Shown piece by piece: positions 1 to 13,428 of a DNA stretch of 64,000 nt (the stretch's first letter is position 1; each line of letters opens with the position of its first letter). Where the stretch lies: NCBI GenBank assembly GCA_021432605.1, contig MU271152.1, forward strand, positions 248,001-312,000, written 5' to 3'. Position numbers and translations under genes: made by a program. The notes below the pieces were generated by a model. That model searched no databases, was not told the origin of the DNA, and saw only the letters and a list, made by a program, of their open reading frames with translations. This DNA comes from Coniochaeta sp. PMI_546. Taxonomy: Eukaryota; Ascomycota; Sordariomycetes; Coniochaetales; Coniochaetaceae.

Positions 1-3591
<3,591 letters not shown>

Positions 3592-4651
3592 GGGAATGTG
3601 GGACGGACGCTTTTGAGTGTTATTGGAGCTGTGGGCTGTATTTGATATCCAGAGAAAATTGACTTAGATTAGTGGCTACAATTGGGCATTTTGCCGCTCT
3701 CATTGCTGGTCTCTAAGTGAACAAGAATGGGAACCAGACTGACGCAGGGGTACGAAATCAACCTGGTCTCGACTAGATCTGATAAGTTATGAACTGTGGC
3801 CAAACTCGGACATTCCAGCACATCTTGGTCAGTTTCGTGAGTGGCGTTGTCAGTTTATCTGTAATCAGGTTGGGATCTCATTGCTTACTCGGGGGCTCAT
3901 GTCGAAGGTGAGCTCAAGAATCTGTCAACCAACGACATCAAGGTGTGCATCGTATAAGTTTCTTGAAGCCACGGCTGACGGCGCTCAGGCGCAACAAGCC
4001 CTAGATGTAACATGAGCCGAGCTCGACTACCTCCAGCGCGATACTCCCTCCACTATCCCCATGTACTTCAAGCAGTGGCACTTGCCACTCCATCAACGAA
4101 GACCTGACACCACGAAGCTCTGATCCGGGCTGAAAGAGCAAGAAGAGAATGTCGACCATGGGCAGCGCAATGTCGAATGCCAACAAAAGGGAGCCGAACG
4201 CCTCATCCTCCGAGACACGCAGCCATCTCCCAATAATCGGCGGCAACGAGTCCAGGTATAAGCCCGTCCGCAGGTAACATCTCGAAATGTTGGAGGGTCT
4301 CCATTGAGAATGACGGATGTGGATAAGGAAACCAAACGCAAGAAGAAGTCGATCATTGACGGCAGAGGGAGGAGGATTCGGTCCAGGGCTCAAGCTGAAG
4401 AGGTCTCAACACAACCGAGATAGACACCTAGACTATAGGTAATCATCCTGATCTGAGGAGCAAAACAAGTCAAAAGAAAAGTAAGAGGAACACCACATAG
4501 CTGGGTAAGCCATATGCTGTGGACAAGGACCACGTGTCAAACGCGGGCCAATTAGTGTGAACCACCAGAGACATGACCAGAGCGCATCGAACGTCGGATC
4601 TACTGACTCGTGACGCGAACTAAGACACTGACTCAACATCAATCTAAACAA
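3592..4651. other. Intergenic region, no gene seen
   Basis: About 1 kb between the synthetase and tRNA-Cys. The open frames on the minus strand (for example 4001-4393) have no recognisable domain, no good start context and no splice continuation. I see no repeat or mobile element. Confidence 0.5.
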
Positions 4652-4740
4652 GGATCGATAGCTCAGCGGTAGAGCGTGGGATTGCAGCTAGCACTGCAAC
4701 AAACATCCTAAGGTCGCGTGTTCAATCCACGCTCGGTCCT
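4652..4740 (+). tRNA. tRNA-Cys (anticodon GCA) with intron
   Basis: The cloverleaf folds fully. The acceptor stem GGATCGA pairs with TCGGTCC, the T arm is GCGTG-TTCAATC-CACGC, and the anticodon stem TGGGA pairs with TCCTA. The anticodon GCA lies at 4684-4686. A 17-base intron (4688-4704) sits after position 37, the canonical site, and contains TGCAA, which can pair with the anticodon region. The discriminator base is U, as expected for cysteine. A short T run (4740-4743) follows and would stop RNA polymerase III. Confidence 0.95.
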
Positions 4741-5420
4741 TTTGTCATCTTTTGATGATAGAGTGTTGTTTTTTATGTTGTCGGAACAGAGTCGGTTCAG
4801 AAAAGTGACTGCAGGTGTGCATGCTGAACAAAGCTAAGCTGGGGAGTCGAGTCGCATCAAATTCTAGCAGATGATGGGTCTCCAGAGTCCAGATCCAGAG
4901 TCCAGATCCAATGACGCGCTGCATATGCAGCTCATACTCGCAGTAAATGAGGCGTCAAAAGAGTATCGGGTATGGAAAAAAGCAAGGCAATAAAGTCTGT
5001 TGTGCCCAGGATGTCGGCAATGCACCCAGGTCTTTCCATTGCTGTCCCGCAAATTACACAATTGTCTGGGTAGTCGGTCATCCACAACATAAAGCGTTAT
5101 CCTATCCCAAGTCCCACTGCGCCCCAACTCCGTCAATCGGCCTTCCAATTCGAAAGCGCCGTGCAAATCGCCTCCGGTCTTCGCAGTCGCTCCGCTCTCG
5201 CGCTCTCTCTCTCTCTATCCCAGCAAAATATCTGGTCCCGAAGATTGATGGCTGTACACGTGGCTGAGAAGCCACTAAATCAGTGCCCCATAAGGGGATG
5301 CAATGCTCTCCCGCGCAATGTCCATTACCCAGAGGACGGTTGCCGCCGCAGTACCCTGCCAATTGACACATCGTTACTTGTCGTCCCTTCCCAGGAATTG
5401 AAGGCGTGTATGGCCTGGAC
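4741..5420. other. Intergenic region with a CT microsatellite
   Basis: Lies between tRNA-Cys and the 3' end of the NMN adenylyltransferase gene. A (CT)7 run occurs at 5203-5216. No coding region can be supported. Confidence 0.5.
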
Positions 5421-7031
5421 TCACCCCTTGCTCGACTCGGGCTTTAGGCTTGCGGAACTATCCTTTGTGTCATCCGTGGCCTTGTCTTTGCCGTCTTCTG
5501 AAGGGGGTCTGTCTTGAAACAGGCCATGCTCTTCGATATACTGGTTCAATTAGAGACTGGACATAAACAGCCGCGCGAGTACGACTTCGAGACGGAAGAG
5601 GACCATCAGGATTACTTACAGCCACTACAGGGTCGGGTATCAAGTACCGGACGCTGAGGTCTTTTTTCTGGAAGGCATTCATGTCAGCATTGAAACGGAG
5701 AAATGATGCGTAGACTCCGGGCCAGTTCTGCTCCCGGGGGCCGCTTACCAGAAAAAGCCGGACTTTTGTCGAACTGACATCGTTCTGGATCACTTGACTG
5801 ATAACCCAAATATTGTTCTCGTACTGCCGTAGCGAGGCTAGTGCCTCTTCGATGTCGGTTCCTGCATGGTTGGTTAGACCGAGGGAACTCCAGACGACCG
5901 ATGACACTTGCTTAGGGACGCACCTGATCGCTCAATGATGAAGGCACCGTATTTGCCCAGGATAATATCAAGGTCTGTCGGCGACCACAGATTTGGTGTA
6001 CTCATTGTTTGGATCTTGATCTGGTCAGTAACGGCTGTCCTCCCCCGCCCAAACGGTTCTGCGACAGGGTTCACTTACGAGGTCAGAGCCAGCCAAAAGA
6101 CAGATTTTGACTCTCTTTCCATCGACACCGCCCAGCACTTCGTTGATCTCGTGGTCAAAATGGTCCAACACCCGAGCAGTAGGAACGTATACAGGCTCGC
6201 CATTACTGTTCCGCACAGCAGTCTCAAAAGGGTCAACCATTAGCCATGACGAATGTTCCACCGCCGCAGCGCACATTGTGACTCTTCAACAATATTAGCA
6301 ACTATATTTTGAAGTGGGACTCAGTCCACATACCTATGGTGCCCAGCAGCAAGGCCAACTGTAAGGCAATGTTAAATCGCGAGCATTGAAAATCCGGGAC
6401 ATGACGTGCGCTATATCGTACCTTTTTTGTATGCGTCCTAAGCGAGTGGTTAGTATCATCAAACAGACCAATTACACAAGTGATCGACATTTACGCACCG
6501 ATACGGGAGACAGCCACCCGCCAATAACTTCGAAGCTGCGCAACTTCCGTGTTAGCGACTCAAGAGCCCATGTACTACTACGCACGACGGCACCCTTTCC
6601 TCCCGGCAGAATTTCTCGCCACCGGCTACAAAAGCTCAAGAAAAATAGCGCTGACGTACTCGGTATTGAATCGAACGAAGTCCGAAGCCATCTCAAACCT
6701 ACACACGTTGTCAGTCAAATTATGAACTCTAGGCGACCAAAATTGACGTCACCAAAACTCACATCCGTAGGTGCAGGAAAGTGACAGGCTGTGATTGTTT
6801 GTTAGTCGGAGAAGAGCATCGAGCTTGCGGAGAGGCAAGCAGACTCACTGAGAAAGAGCCGCATGCAACGAGAGCAAGGGGTGTCTTGCCCTCCTTGATA
6901 GGCCCTCGATGTAGTTTATGTGTAGGAAATTGGTAGCCGGGAACCGGGATCAGCTCCGGCTGCTGTGATCGTTGCGGAGAGTTGCCCGGTGACCTTGTCA
7001 CAGTCTGCGACTGGTCCATGGTCGAGTCCAT
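5421..7031 (-). CDS. NMA1: Nicotinamide mononucleotide adenylyltransferase
   Basis: Joins NMN (or nicotinate mononucleotide) to AMP, a central step of NAD synthesis. Eleven exons, in transcript order 7031-6849, 6788-6763, 6698-6660, 6535-6499, 6437-6422, 6358-6334, 6283-6079, 6020-5924, 5861-5749, 5667-5620 and 5540-5421, keep one frame and give 302 residues. The nucleotidyltransferase signature GSFSPVTFLHLRMF lies at about residue 58, followed by the family blocks FEVIGGWLSPVSDAYKK, SSWLMVDPFE, LLAGSDLI and PNLWSPTDLD. The C-terminal block NDVSSTKVRLFL with VRYLIPDPV completes the active site. All ten introns have GT-AG ends, and one exon is only 16 bases. I chose the AUG at 7031 because the preceding in-frame codons hold no AUG. 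It shares a 774-bp divergent promoter with methylthioadenosine phosphorylase. Confidence 0.94.
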
Positions 7032-7805
7032 GGTCAATGAGTGATACGCGCAAACGCAGTAGCCCTGGTGGGCGATATCAGAGTGCGACGCGATGCGATG
7101 CTAACAGCGACTTGAAGCCGGATTGCCGAGGCTGCGAATTCGATATGTAGAATGCGCCGTGCCGGATCCGGAGGGGGTCGATGGCCGGGCGTGTTTGCGG
7201 GCGTGTGCGACAGAAGAGACCTGGGCAACCAATTGTTGTAAGTTTGTGTTCAGGGCTAATAGAACAAGCAAGTTACACACCGTCGATCGGAGACGTCTGC
7301 CTGGAGTGAGGTTGGAAGAAGGATTATTGGAGTTGACCAAGGTGGAAAGCAAGAGTCACGGTCTTGTCCGAAGTTGAGCCCGTTTGGTCGCAAGAAATGC
7401 GGGACAATGTGGGGCTAAAGCACACCTTCGACGCCTCCAGGCTTCCACAGCTCCGAGAGAAGTGGTTTCCATCAACCTGAATGACAAAGCTGTGGAATGC
7501 TCACTCAGCTGCTATTTGCTGCCGCTTTTGAGGTAATTAGGCACTTAGGGTCCTTCTAGCCTCCTTTGGTGGCTACTAACGTGCTCCCCAATGGCGGGGT
7601 ATATGCGAAGAGCTTGCGACGGGAGAGATCAACCCCACTACCTATCGCGACATCGACCCGATAAGCCAAAACTCCAGAATTTCTTCCAGGAAGGGCTGAA
7701 GCTGACCGTCAGCATTGTGATACCTACTTCCTTTCCACTGTCACTCTCTTCGCTGTCTTTCTCTGCTTTTTTTTTGGTTAGACAATCAATATACACAACA
7801 TCGCA
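7032..7805. promoter_or_regulatory. Divergent promoter region of NMA1 and MTAP
   Basis: The genes on either side start outward from this 774-bp interval, so it must hold both promoters unless 5' exons are hidden in it. A T run occurs at about 7769-7776, shortly before the MTAP start. I could not identify specific factor sites. Confidence 0.5.
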
Positions 7806-8808
7806 ATGGCCTCCTTGCCGGATCACTTTGACCGTAAGCGACTCCAATCATCACTGATCAGTGGTCCAGCAAGCAGGTTGAGAAGAAGATGAGCTAACTT
7901 GACGATGACCAGGTCCGGTCCACATTGCCGTCATCGGTGGTACAGGACTCACGCAAATGGCCGGCTACACACCTGTAGCGGCGCTCAACCCTGTCACACC
8001 CTGGGGCGTCCCTTCCTCGCCGATTCAGATCCTCGAGCACAACGGTGTTCCGATAGCCTTCCTTGCCCGCCATGGCGTCCACCACCAGCATGCGCCCCAT
8101 GAGATCCCTGTGCGCGCCAACATCGCTGCCCTCCGATCCATCGGCGTCCGAACAGTCATTGCTTTCTCTGCCGTTGGCTCTCTGCAAGAAGAGATTCGGC
8201 CCATGGACTTTGTCGTGCCTGACCAGATCATCGATCGCACCAAGGGCATCCGGCCCTTCACGTTTTTCGAGGGCGGCATAGTAGGCCATGTTGGATTCGC
8301 AGACCCCTTTGACGCAAAGATCGCGGCTGTGGTGCGAAAGTGCGCGTCAGCAATGGAGGGCGATGGAGTCACGCTCCACCAGGGCGGTACAGTGGTCTGC
8401 ATGGAGGGACCTCAGTTCAGCACACGCGCCGAGTCAAACATGTACCGCTCTTGGGGCGGCAGCGTGATCAACATGTCAGCCCTGCCAGAAGCTAAGCTCG
8501 CGCGTGAGGCAGAGTTGACCTACCAGATGATCTGCATGGCGACCGACTATGACTGCTGGCATGATAGCGAGGACGTCGATGTCGCCATGGTGATGAAGTA
8601 CATGGCTGCCAACGGCGCAAATGCCAAGAGGCTCGTGGGAGCCGTGCTAGACGAGCTGGCAAAGCAGGAGCACAGTGACATGGTTATGGCTAAGCACTGG
8701 GAGGGTGCCACGGTTGCCGGCCTGAAGTTCATGACTAAGCCTGAGGGAAGAAACCCGGAGGCTGTCAAGAGGGTTGAGTATCTCTTCCCCGGGTGTTTCG
8801 ATAGCTGA
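7806..8808 (+). CDS. MEU1: S-methyl-5'-thioadenosine phosphorylase
   Basis: Cleaves methylthioadenosine with phosphate to adenine and methylthioribose-1-phosphate, feeding the methionine and adenine salvage pathways. Two exons (7806-7833 and 7913-8808) give 307 residues. The first exon has only 28 bases (MASLPDHFD plus one base). Family motifs are clear: VIGGTGL near residue 18, FLARHGVHHQHAPHEI (substrate and phosphate site), MEGPQFSTRAES, and MSALPEAKLAREAELTYQ with CMATDYDCWH. The intron has a GTAAGC donor, a GCTAAC branch site and a CAG acceptor. It is divergent from the NAD-synthesis gene NMA1 and convergent with the next gene. Confidence 0.96.
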
Positions 8809-9055
8809 GGCCACAAGCCCCGGCCTTAGGGACGGTACTCAACGTATGCGGGTTCACATAGACTAGATGAAATGGACACCGACACTACATGTGATGCAAG
8901 CCGATAGCGACGGAAATCGCCTTAATGAATTGGATGGCTACGATGCGCTGATTGTTTGTGGAGTTGAGACCAACCAGATCGAATTCCACTCAGCACGAGC
9001 AGTATCCAGCGGAGTCTCACGGGGCTTTGCATTAAGTACTGACAAGAAAGCTACT

Positions 9056-9562
9056 TCAGGCGGCATCCTCTGCTTCGATCCCGAGGTTGTGGTCGGACAT
9101 GGGTCCAGGGAAACAGCGAGGACCTCCCTCCTCCGCTATCCTCTTGTGCTCTTCCTCAATCAACTTTCTCCTCGTCGCTTTCTCTTCTGGCGTCGGTTTT
9201 TTGGGCAAGATACTCGGGTCAGGACGAAACAGGCCTTCCTCGCTCGTTATCTTTCTTCCATCCACCCCTCGCCACTGTTTCTCGGCTTCTGGGTTATATG
9301 GTCCATTGTCAAGGAACTGCTTCAGCTGACGCGGGCTGAGGCCCTTGGCGTCCAGAATGTTATAGTCGCGATCGAGGCTGCGTGCAACCCCATCTTGCCC
9401 AATCGCCACGAAACTCTTGCCGTCAGGATCTCGCTTCAGGGACTTCAGTGCCTCTGAGAAAGACGGCTCTGTAGAGCTGGGGGCTTCCTGAGGTATTGTC
9501 AGTGGGCTTTTAATACTTGCCCGTGAGAAGGCCAAGGAAGCGTAACTGACAGGATCCGCCAT
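9056..9562 (-). CDS. Hypothetical protein, 168 residues
   Basis: A single-exon frame from an AUG at 9562 to a TGA at 9056-9058. I do not recognise the family. The protein starts MADPVSYASLAFSRASI and is charged and Pro-rich, with a segment GKSFVAIGQDGVARSLDRD, a region GLSPRQLKQFLDNGPYNPEAEKQW that looks like a short folded core, and a Lys/Glu-rich helix (PTPEEKATRRKLIEEEHKR) near the C terminus. No signal peptide or membrane segment is visible. A 12-base T run (9626-9637) lies just upstream. Codon use and sharp limits look like a real gene conserved among ascomycetes, but that is a judgement from composition only. It converges on MTAP with 247 bases between stops. Confidence 0.65.
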   Translation of the reverse strand: MADPVSYASLAFSRASIKSPLTIPQEAPSSTEPSFSEALKSLKRDPDGKSFVAIGQDGVARSLDRDYNILDAKGLSPRQLKQFLDNGPYNPEAEKQWRGVDGRKITSEEGLFRPDPSILPKKPTPEEKATRRKLIEEEHKRIAEEGGPRCFPGPMSDHNLGIEAEDAA

Positions 9563-11345
9563 TTGTTAATATCTAGTAGTAATCCTTTGGAGCGAAGTTA
9601 AGCTTCAGGAGACAGCGGAGGCGAGTTTTTTTTTTTTGCAATGTAGATGTCAGACCTGTGTAAGTTGAGTCGACTATTGTTCCTGTTGAGACGCGTTTCG
9701 AGGAGAGACTGTGTCGTTGTCCTGACGTCAGGAGGGAGCATCAGATTGCATTGTGACTGGTTAAAGTATCGTCCGCATGCATACCTTATCTGATGCTCAT
9801 ACTAGGAATATGATCCTGCGATACTGCACGCCAGAGAAACACCTTTCGACACCGCAACCACCGCTGTATCCGCCCGGTCGAAGCATGAGACTCGATGAGA
9901 TATTGTATGCATAGAAATGTCACCAAATCCCAAATGCACCTTAAACTTGTCCGTTGCAGCTCCTAATTGCACCTTCGGGCCCTCATTCTATAGTCAAGAA
10001 ACCGAGATTAGCTCTCTTCTAGACATATAGAGGAGGAGCTGCCCAGCTGAAGCGGAAGCAAAGACGGTAGACCACGTACAAAGGTTTCCCTCTTGCTTCT
10101 GATCTCCAGCAGCCTATACTCTCTAGTCTTTTGCGCCCTGAATGATGGATTTGAAGCTGCCACACGGGCAAGATGTGATTATCTGCGCAACCTCTCTTGC
10201 AGTTCCCTTTACTCGACCAACAACATGAACCACATATAGTTCTGAACTTGAGGAATACGGACCCTTAAAAACAAGTCTATGATCGTACGTGTGTTTGATA
10301 TTAGCTAGACATCTTCAAAACCTGGCGCTCTATCCCGTGAGGACGAGGAACTGTAATGTCAGATGCTGTCTCGGCTTCTGATATCAGAATCCGCCTATGC
10401 CTTCTACTATATGTACCTTAGCTTGATAAAGCATTATAGCTATAAGAGAAGCTATTGAGTAGACTGTATGGATTGGGCGTATATATCCAGCGCGCTAAAA
10501 GCTTGAGTCGCCCTACAAGACGTGCGCCAATTTTTGAGCCTAGAGCCGCCAGAGAGGTACCACAGCATCCAATAGACGGCCATGGAGCGGAAGATATCGG
10601 GCCCGGTAAGTTGGATCGACTGCCGTGAGCTGATGCGACCATGAAGGGATGCGAGGCGAAGCCGAGGGCTTGATGCCCACTAGGGGCGCCAATATGCCTG
10701 GCCTAGAGCGGTAACGAAAGGGAGCAACGAAGGGGTTCAGATGAAGAAGTTGAACCCCTGAGATGGAAGACCGATACCCTACCAAGTCGGCAACCATGGA
10801 AGGCTAGTGATGCTGCCAGGGTCGTGAGTCGTGCTGAAAGGGCCATCTGGCCGGGCCTCAGAGGTTGAGATCGGTTGAGCCGGCTTTCTGGTGGCAGAAA
10901 GCACGCTCAGGAGAATGTGTCCTTGTGTTGAAACCGGCCCATCACCAGCTGCATGGACATGACGAAGTTGTGTATCGGTGCTGCTCACAGGTCGAAGGTC
11001 CGATGCCCAAGTCCATAGGCACCGCGGAGGCAGCCTAGGTTCTCATTGGAGCTTTCCATGGCAGAACTCGGCGTGTCAAGACTAGTCCTGCCATAGCGTC
11101 ATCTACCCAAGCTCTTACAGATTAAGCCGCGGGACATAAACCTAAAATGGCGACATATAAAGTCTCCCTAATACTCCAGCTGAAATTTGTTCTTCCCATT
11201 CCCTTTTCTGCAACTGTCTGCAATACAACATAGCAACTTCATCATCTGCCTTACCAATCTTAACTCTTAACCAACATCAGCACTTCCCAACATCAAATTT
11301 ACCAACATCAGCAAGCACTTACCAACATCAACCCTTGGCTTCATC
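9563..11345. other. Gene-poor interval with a core promoter at its right end
   Basis: No coding region can be supported in the first 1.6 kb, which looks richer in A and T than its flanks. The right end carries a TATA-like element (11155-11162) and a CA-rich leader with four copies of CCAACATCA (11271, 11287, 11302, 11322) ahead of the next gene. Confidence 0.5.
11155..11162 (+). promoter_or_regulatory. TATA-like box
   Basis: The element ATATAAAG lies about 190 bases before the AUG of the small membrane-protein gene. It is followed by pyrimidine-rich DNA suited to transcription start. Focused TATA promoters in fungi often belong to inducible genes, but that link is inference here. Confidence 0.45.
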
Positions 11346-11956
11346 ATGGCAGCTGCAATGTTCACCGACAACAAATCCCACCGACAATGCGACTTGGATA
11401 TCCATCTTGACCAAACCCAATCGAACTGTACTAGCGAATCGATCAAGTACACCAAACAAGATGTCAAAGAAATTCTCGGCCAGATGATCACGATTTGCAT
11501 TACTATGAGCGCCATTGACCTCTTTCGAGAAGGACTTACTCTGGATTTCTGGACCTTTCATAGCAGTCCGTCAACGGCCTGGGCTCTTACGCCACTACTC
11601 GCATACCTCTTCCTACCATCGGGAGGGCTATTCTCCATTCCCTGCGAGGTCTTTCTCATATGGCCAACCGTACTCGGCATTACACACCAATACGGCACCA
11701 TAGTTCTGAATTTGTTCTACAATCAACCCCCGTCACACCCATGGCAATTCTGGCAGGCCCCCCTCGACAGGCTCTTCTCAAAAAGCGAGGTGAGCTGGAC
11801 GAGGACGACTTTTGGATGAGCTCAGACAATGCCCAGTGGTGGTTCTGTATTCCAGTTTTTTGTTGGGTTATAATTCCTTACTTCCAAAATCTCGCGGACG
11901 AAGCAGACTGGCTATGGTACGTCGTCCGTTTGCTGGTCCTGCTGATTTACGTCTAG
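11346..11956 (+). CDS. Small multi-pass membrane protein of unknown function
   Basis: Two exons (11346-11789 and 11837-11956) give 187 residues. The 47-base intron has a GTGAGC donor and a CCCAG acceptor; it skips a stop and joins two frames that are both hydrophobic. I do not recognise the family. The N-terminal 50 residues are polar (many Asp, Gln, Thr). Hydrophobic stretches follow: MITICITMSAIDLF, a Pro-containing block around LLAYLFLPSGGLFSIP, IWPTVLGI, WWFCIPVFCWVIIPYF and WLWYVVRLLVLLIYV. About four helices are likely, with the protein ending right after the last. It sits alone in a gene-poor region behind a TATA box. The intron is at the short end for fungi, so the 3' half of the model is less sure. 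Confidence 0.6.
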
Positions 11957-12720
11957 GCATATTTTGAAGTCTCGGCAATCTTACGGAAGGAGATAATTCG
12001 ACCTGCCGTGTCTAGTTTCACATCACGCCGGGTACCCAGGTAGAGATGGCTTCCTGAGAATGGCGCCGAGGGAGATTTCGAGCCTGTTGGGAGCAAGATC
12101 CTCGCAGGCTGGGTGCTGGTCATGCCCTTCGTACTGACGGTGTTAATGGCAATTCGGCCGTCTGCATGAGTCGTGGGGTGCGACTCGGTAGACAGGAGGT
12201 TAATGTACCCAACTGAGGACGCGGTGGGTACAAACACATGACGAGGCCAGGGACGTTGTCGACGGCTGGACCGAGCTTGAGCTTTGGGTGGGAGGAACAA
12301 CGGAAGGACGGGAGGACGGGAGTTAGCGTTATCCAGAAGCAAGAGACGAGCACGGTAGAGATACCTCTCTGCAGTCCACCCTGGATGTTATTTTAAGGTA
12401 GTTAACAACCTGGAACATCACTCAAGTGTGTTGATGGACTCGAGTGTTGGTTGGAACGGCGCGGACCGTCCCGTGCCGCTTCCCCACATAACTTCAACCC
12501 TAACCCTTGCTACCAAAATCAGTAAACGCGTAGTCCAGTTGCTGACGCCATCAACATTCAGTTCCCGTGGGTTAACGTGATGGGTTTGCGAAGGGATATG
12601 GTACACATACACTGCTACACCGGCAGATGCCGCAGCAGGGCTAGACGGCATCTTTAGTTCCTGATGTGACACAGCAGCCGAACCGAGAAGGAAAAGAATC
12701 GAGCAACCAGTCGGATCCAT
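11953..12720 (-). CDS. Possible two-exon gene, unresolved
   Basis: Two open segments face the membrane-protein gene. One starts with an AUG at 12720 and begins MDPTGCSILFLLGSAAVSHQ, like a weak signal peptide. The other is open from about 12390 to 11953 and reads as a Ser/Thr-rich chain with LLSTESHPTTHADGRIAIN and GSHLYLGTRRDVKLDTAGRI. A GTATGT donor after residue 37 of the first and acceptors near 12390 could join them, but the intron would be over 200 bases and I could not settle the phase. I do not recognise either half. It may be a gene, a decayed gene or chance. Confidence 0.2.
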
Positions 12721-13428
12721 TGCGTTTCCCTCCTCCTAACGTGGCGGTCAACGCCGTGAGTCAAGAAGTCCTCGTATAAACTGCGGCATCGTAGGACCTT
12801 ATCTTATTACTACTATTTTTAGCGAGGTTTTTAAATCTATACAAAGCACCTTTTGCGCATATATGTAGCACAAGTGGTTTGACCCCCCTACTAAGTCTTG
12901 GAGTCCCATTCTTTTTACCCCCCCGGTCACCTACAACCCCTATAGCTAATCTTTCGATTATCTGCTTTCTATAGGAGAGCGGACGGGATCCCGAGTTCTC
13001 AGGTATCTGTGGCCGTACGTGGAAGCACAGGACAATAGATTTGTTGTCAAGTTGCCCGGTCGCAAAGGGATGGCGTGGTAACGATAATGTTGGCTGGCAT
13101 ATATACCACTTACCTGGCTACCTTAGGTACCTCTAGGTAATGACATATGGAGGCATAACTTAGCAAAAACACTACTTAATCTAAACAAAAGAAAAACACA
13201 CAAAAACGACAAACACATCCAATGTCATGACGCACACATGATGCTATGAATTTACCCAAAAAAGGTACCCTCCAATGTCATCCATCCAGCAAGAAGAAAC
13301 CCACCATCTCGCCTGCTAACCATGAATAGCCCGCTGAACAAACGCCTCAAACAAACCCAAAACACCAGACTCTGCTCGCTCATTCTAACCGTATGCTCCA
13401 TAACCCACAGCCCCATAACAATCCAATC
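12721..13428. other. AT-rich gene-free stretch
   Basis: No coding region. The segment around 12790-12860 is AT-rich, and AGGTACCT-like short palindromes occur near 13126-13140. The last part is the 3' flank of the Med13 gene. Confidence 0.5.

Noticed and set aside
12488-12512. Short stretch resembling the telomere repeat (two CCCTAA-like units)
   Set aside because: Only about two imperfect units; too short to call an interstitial telomere.
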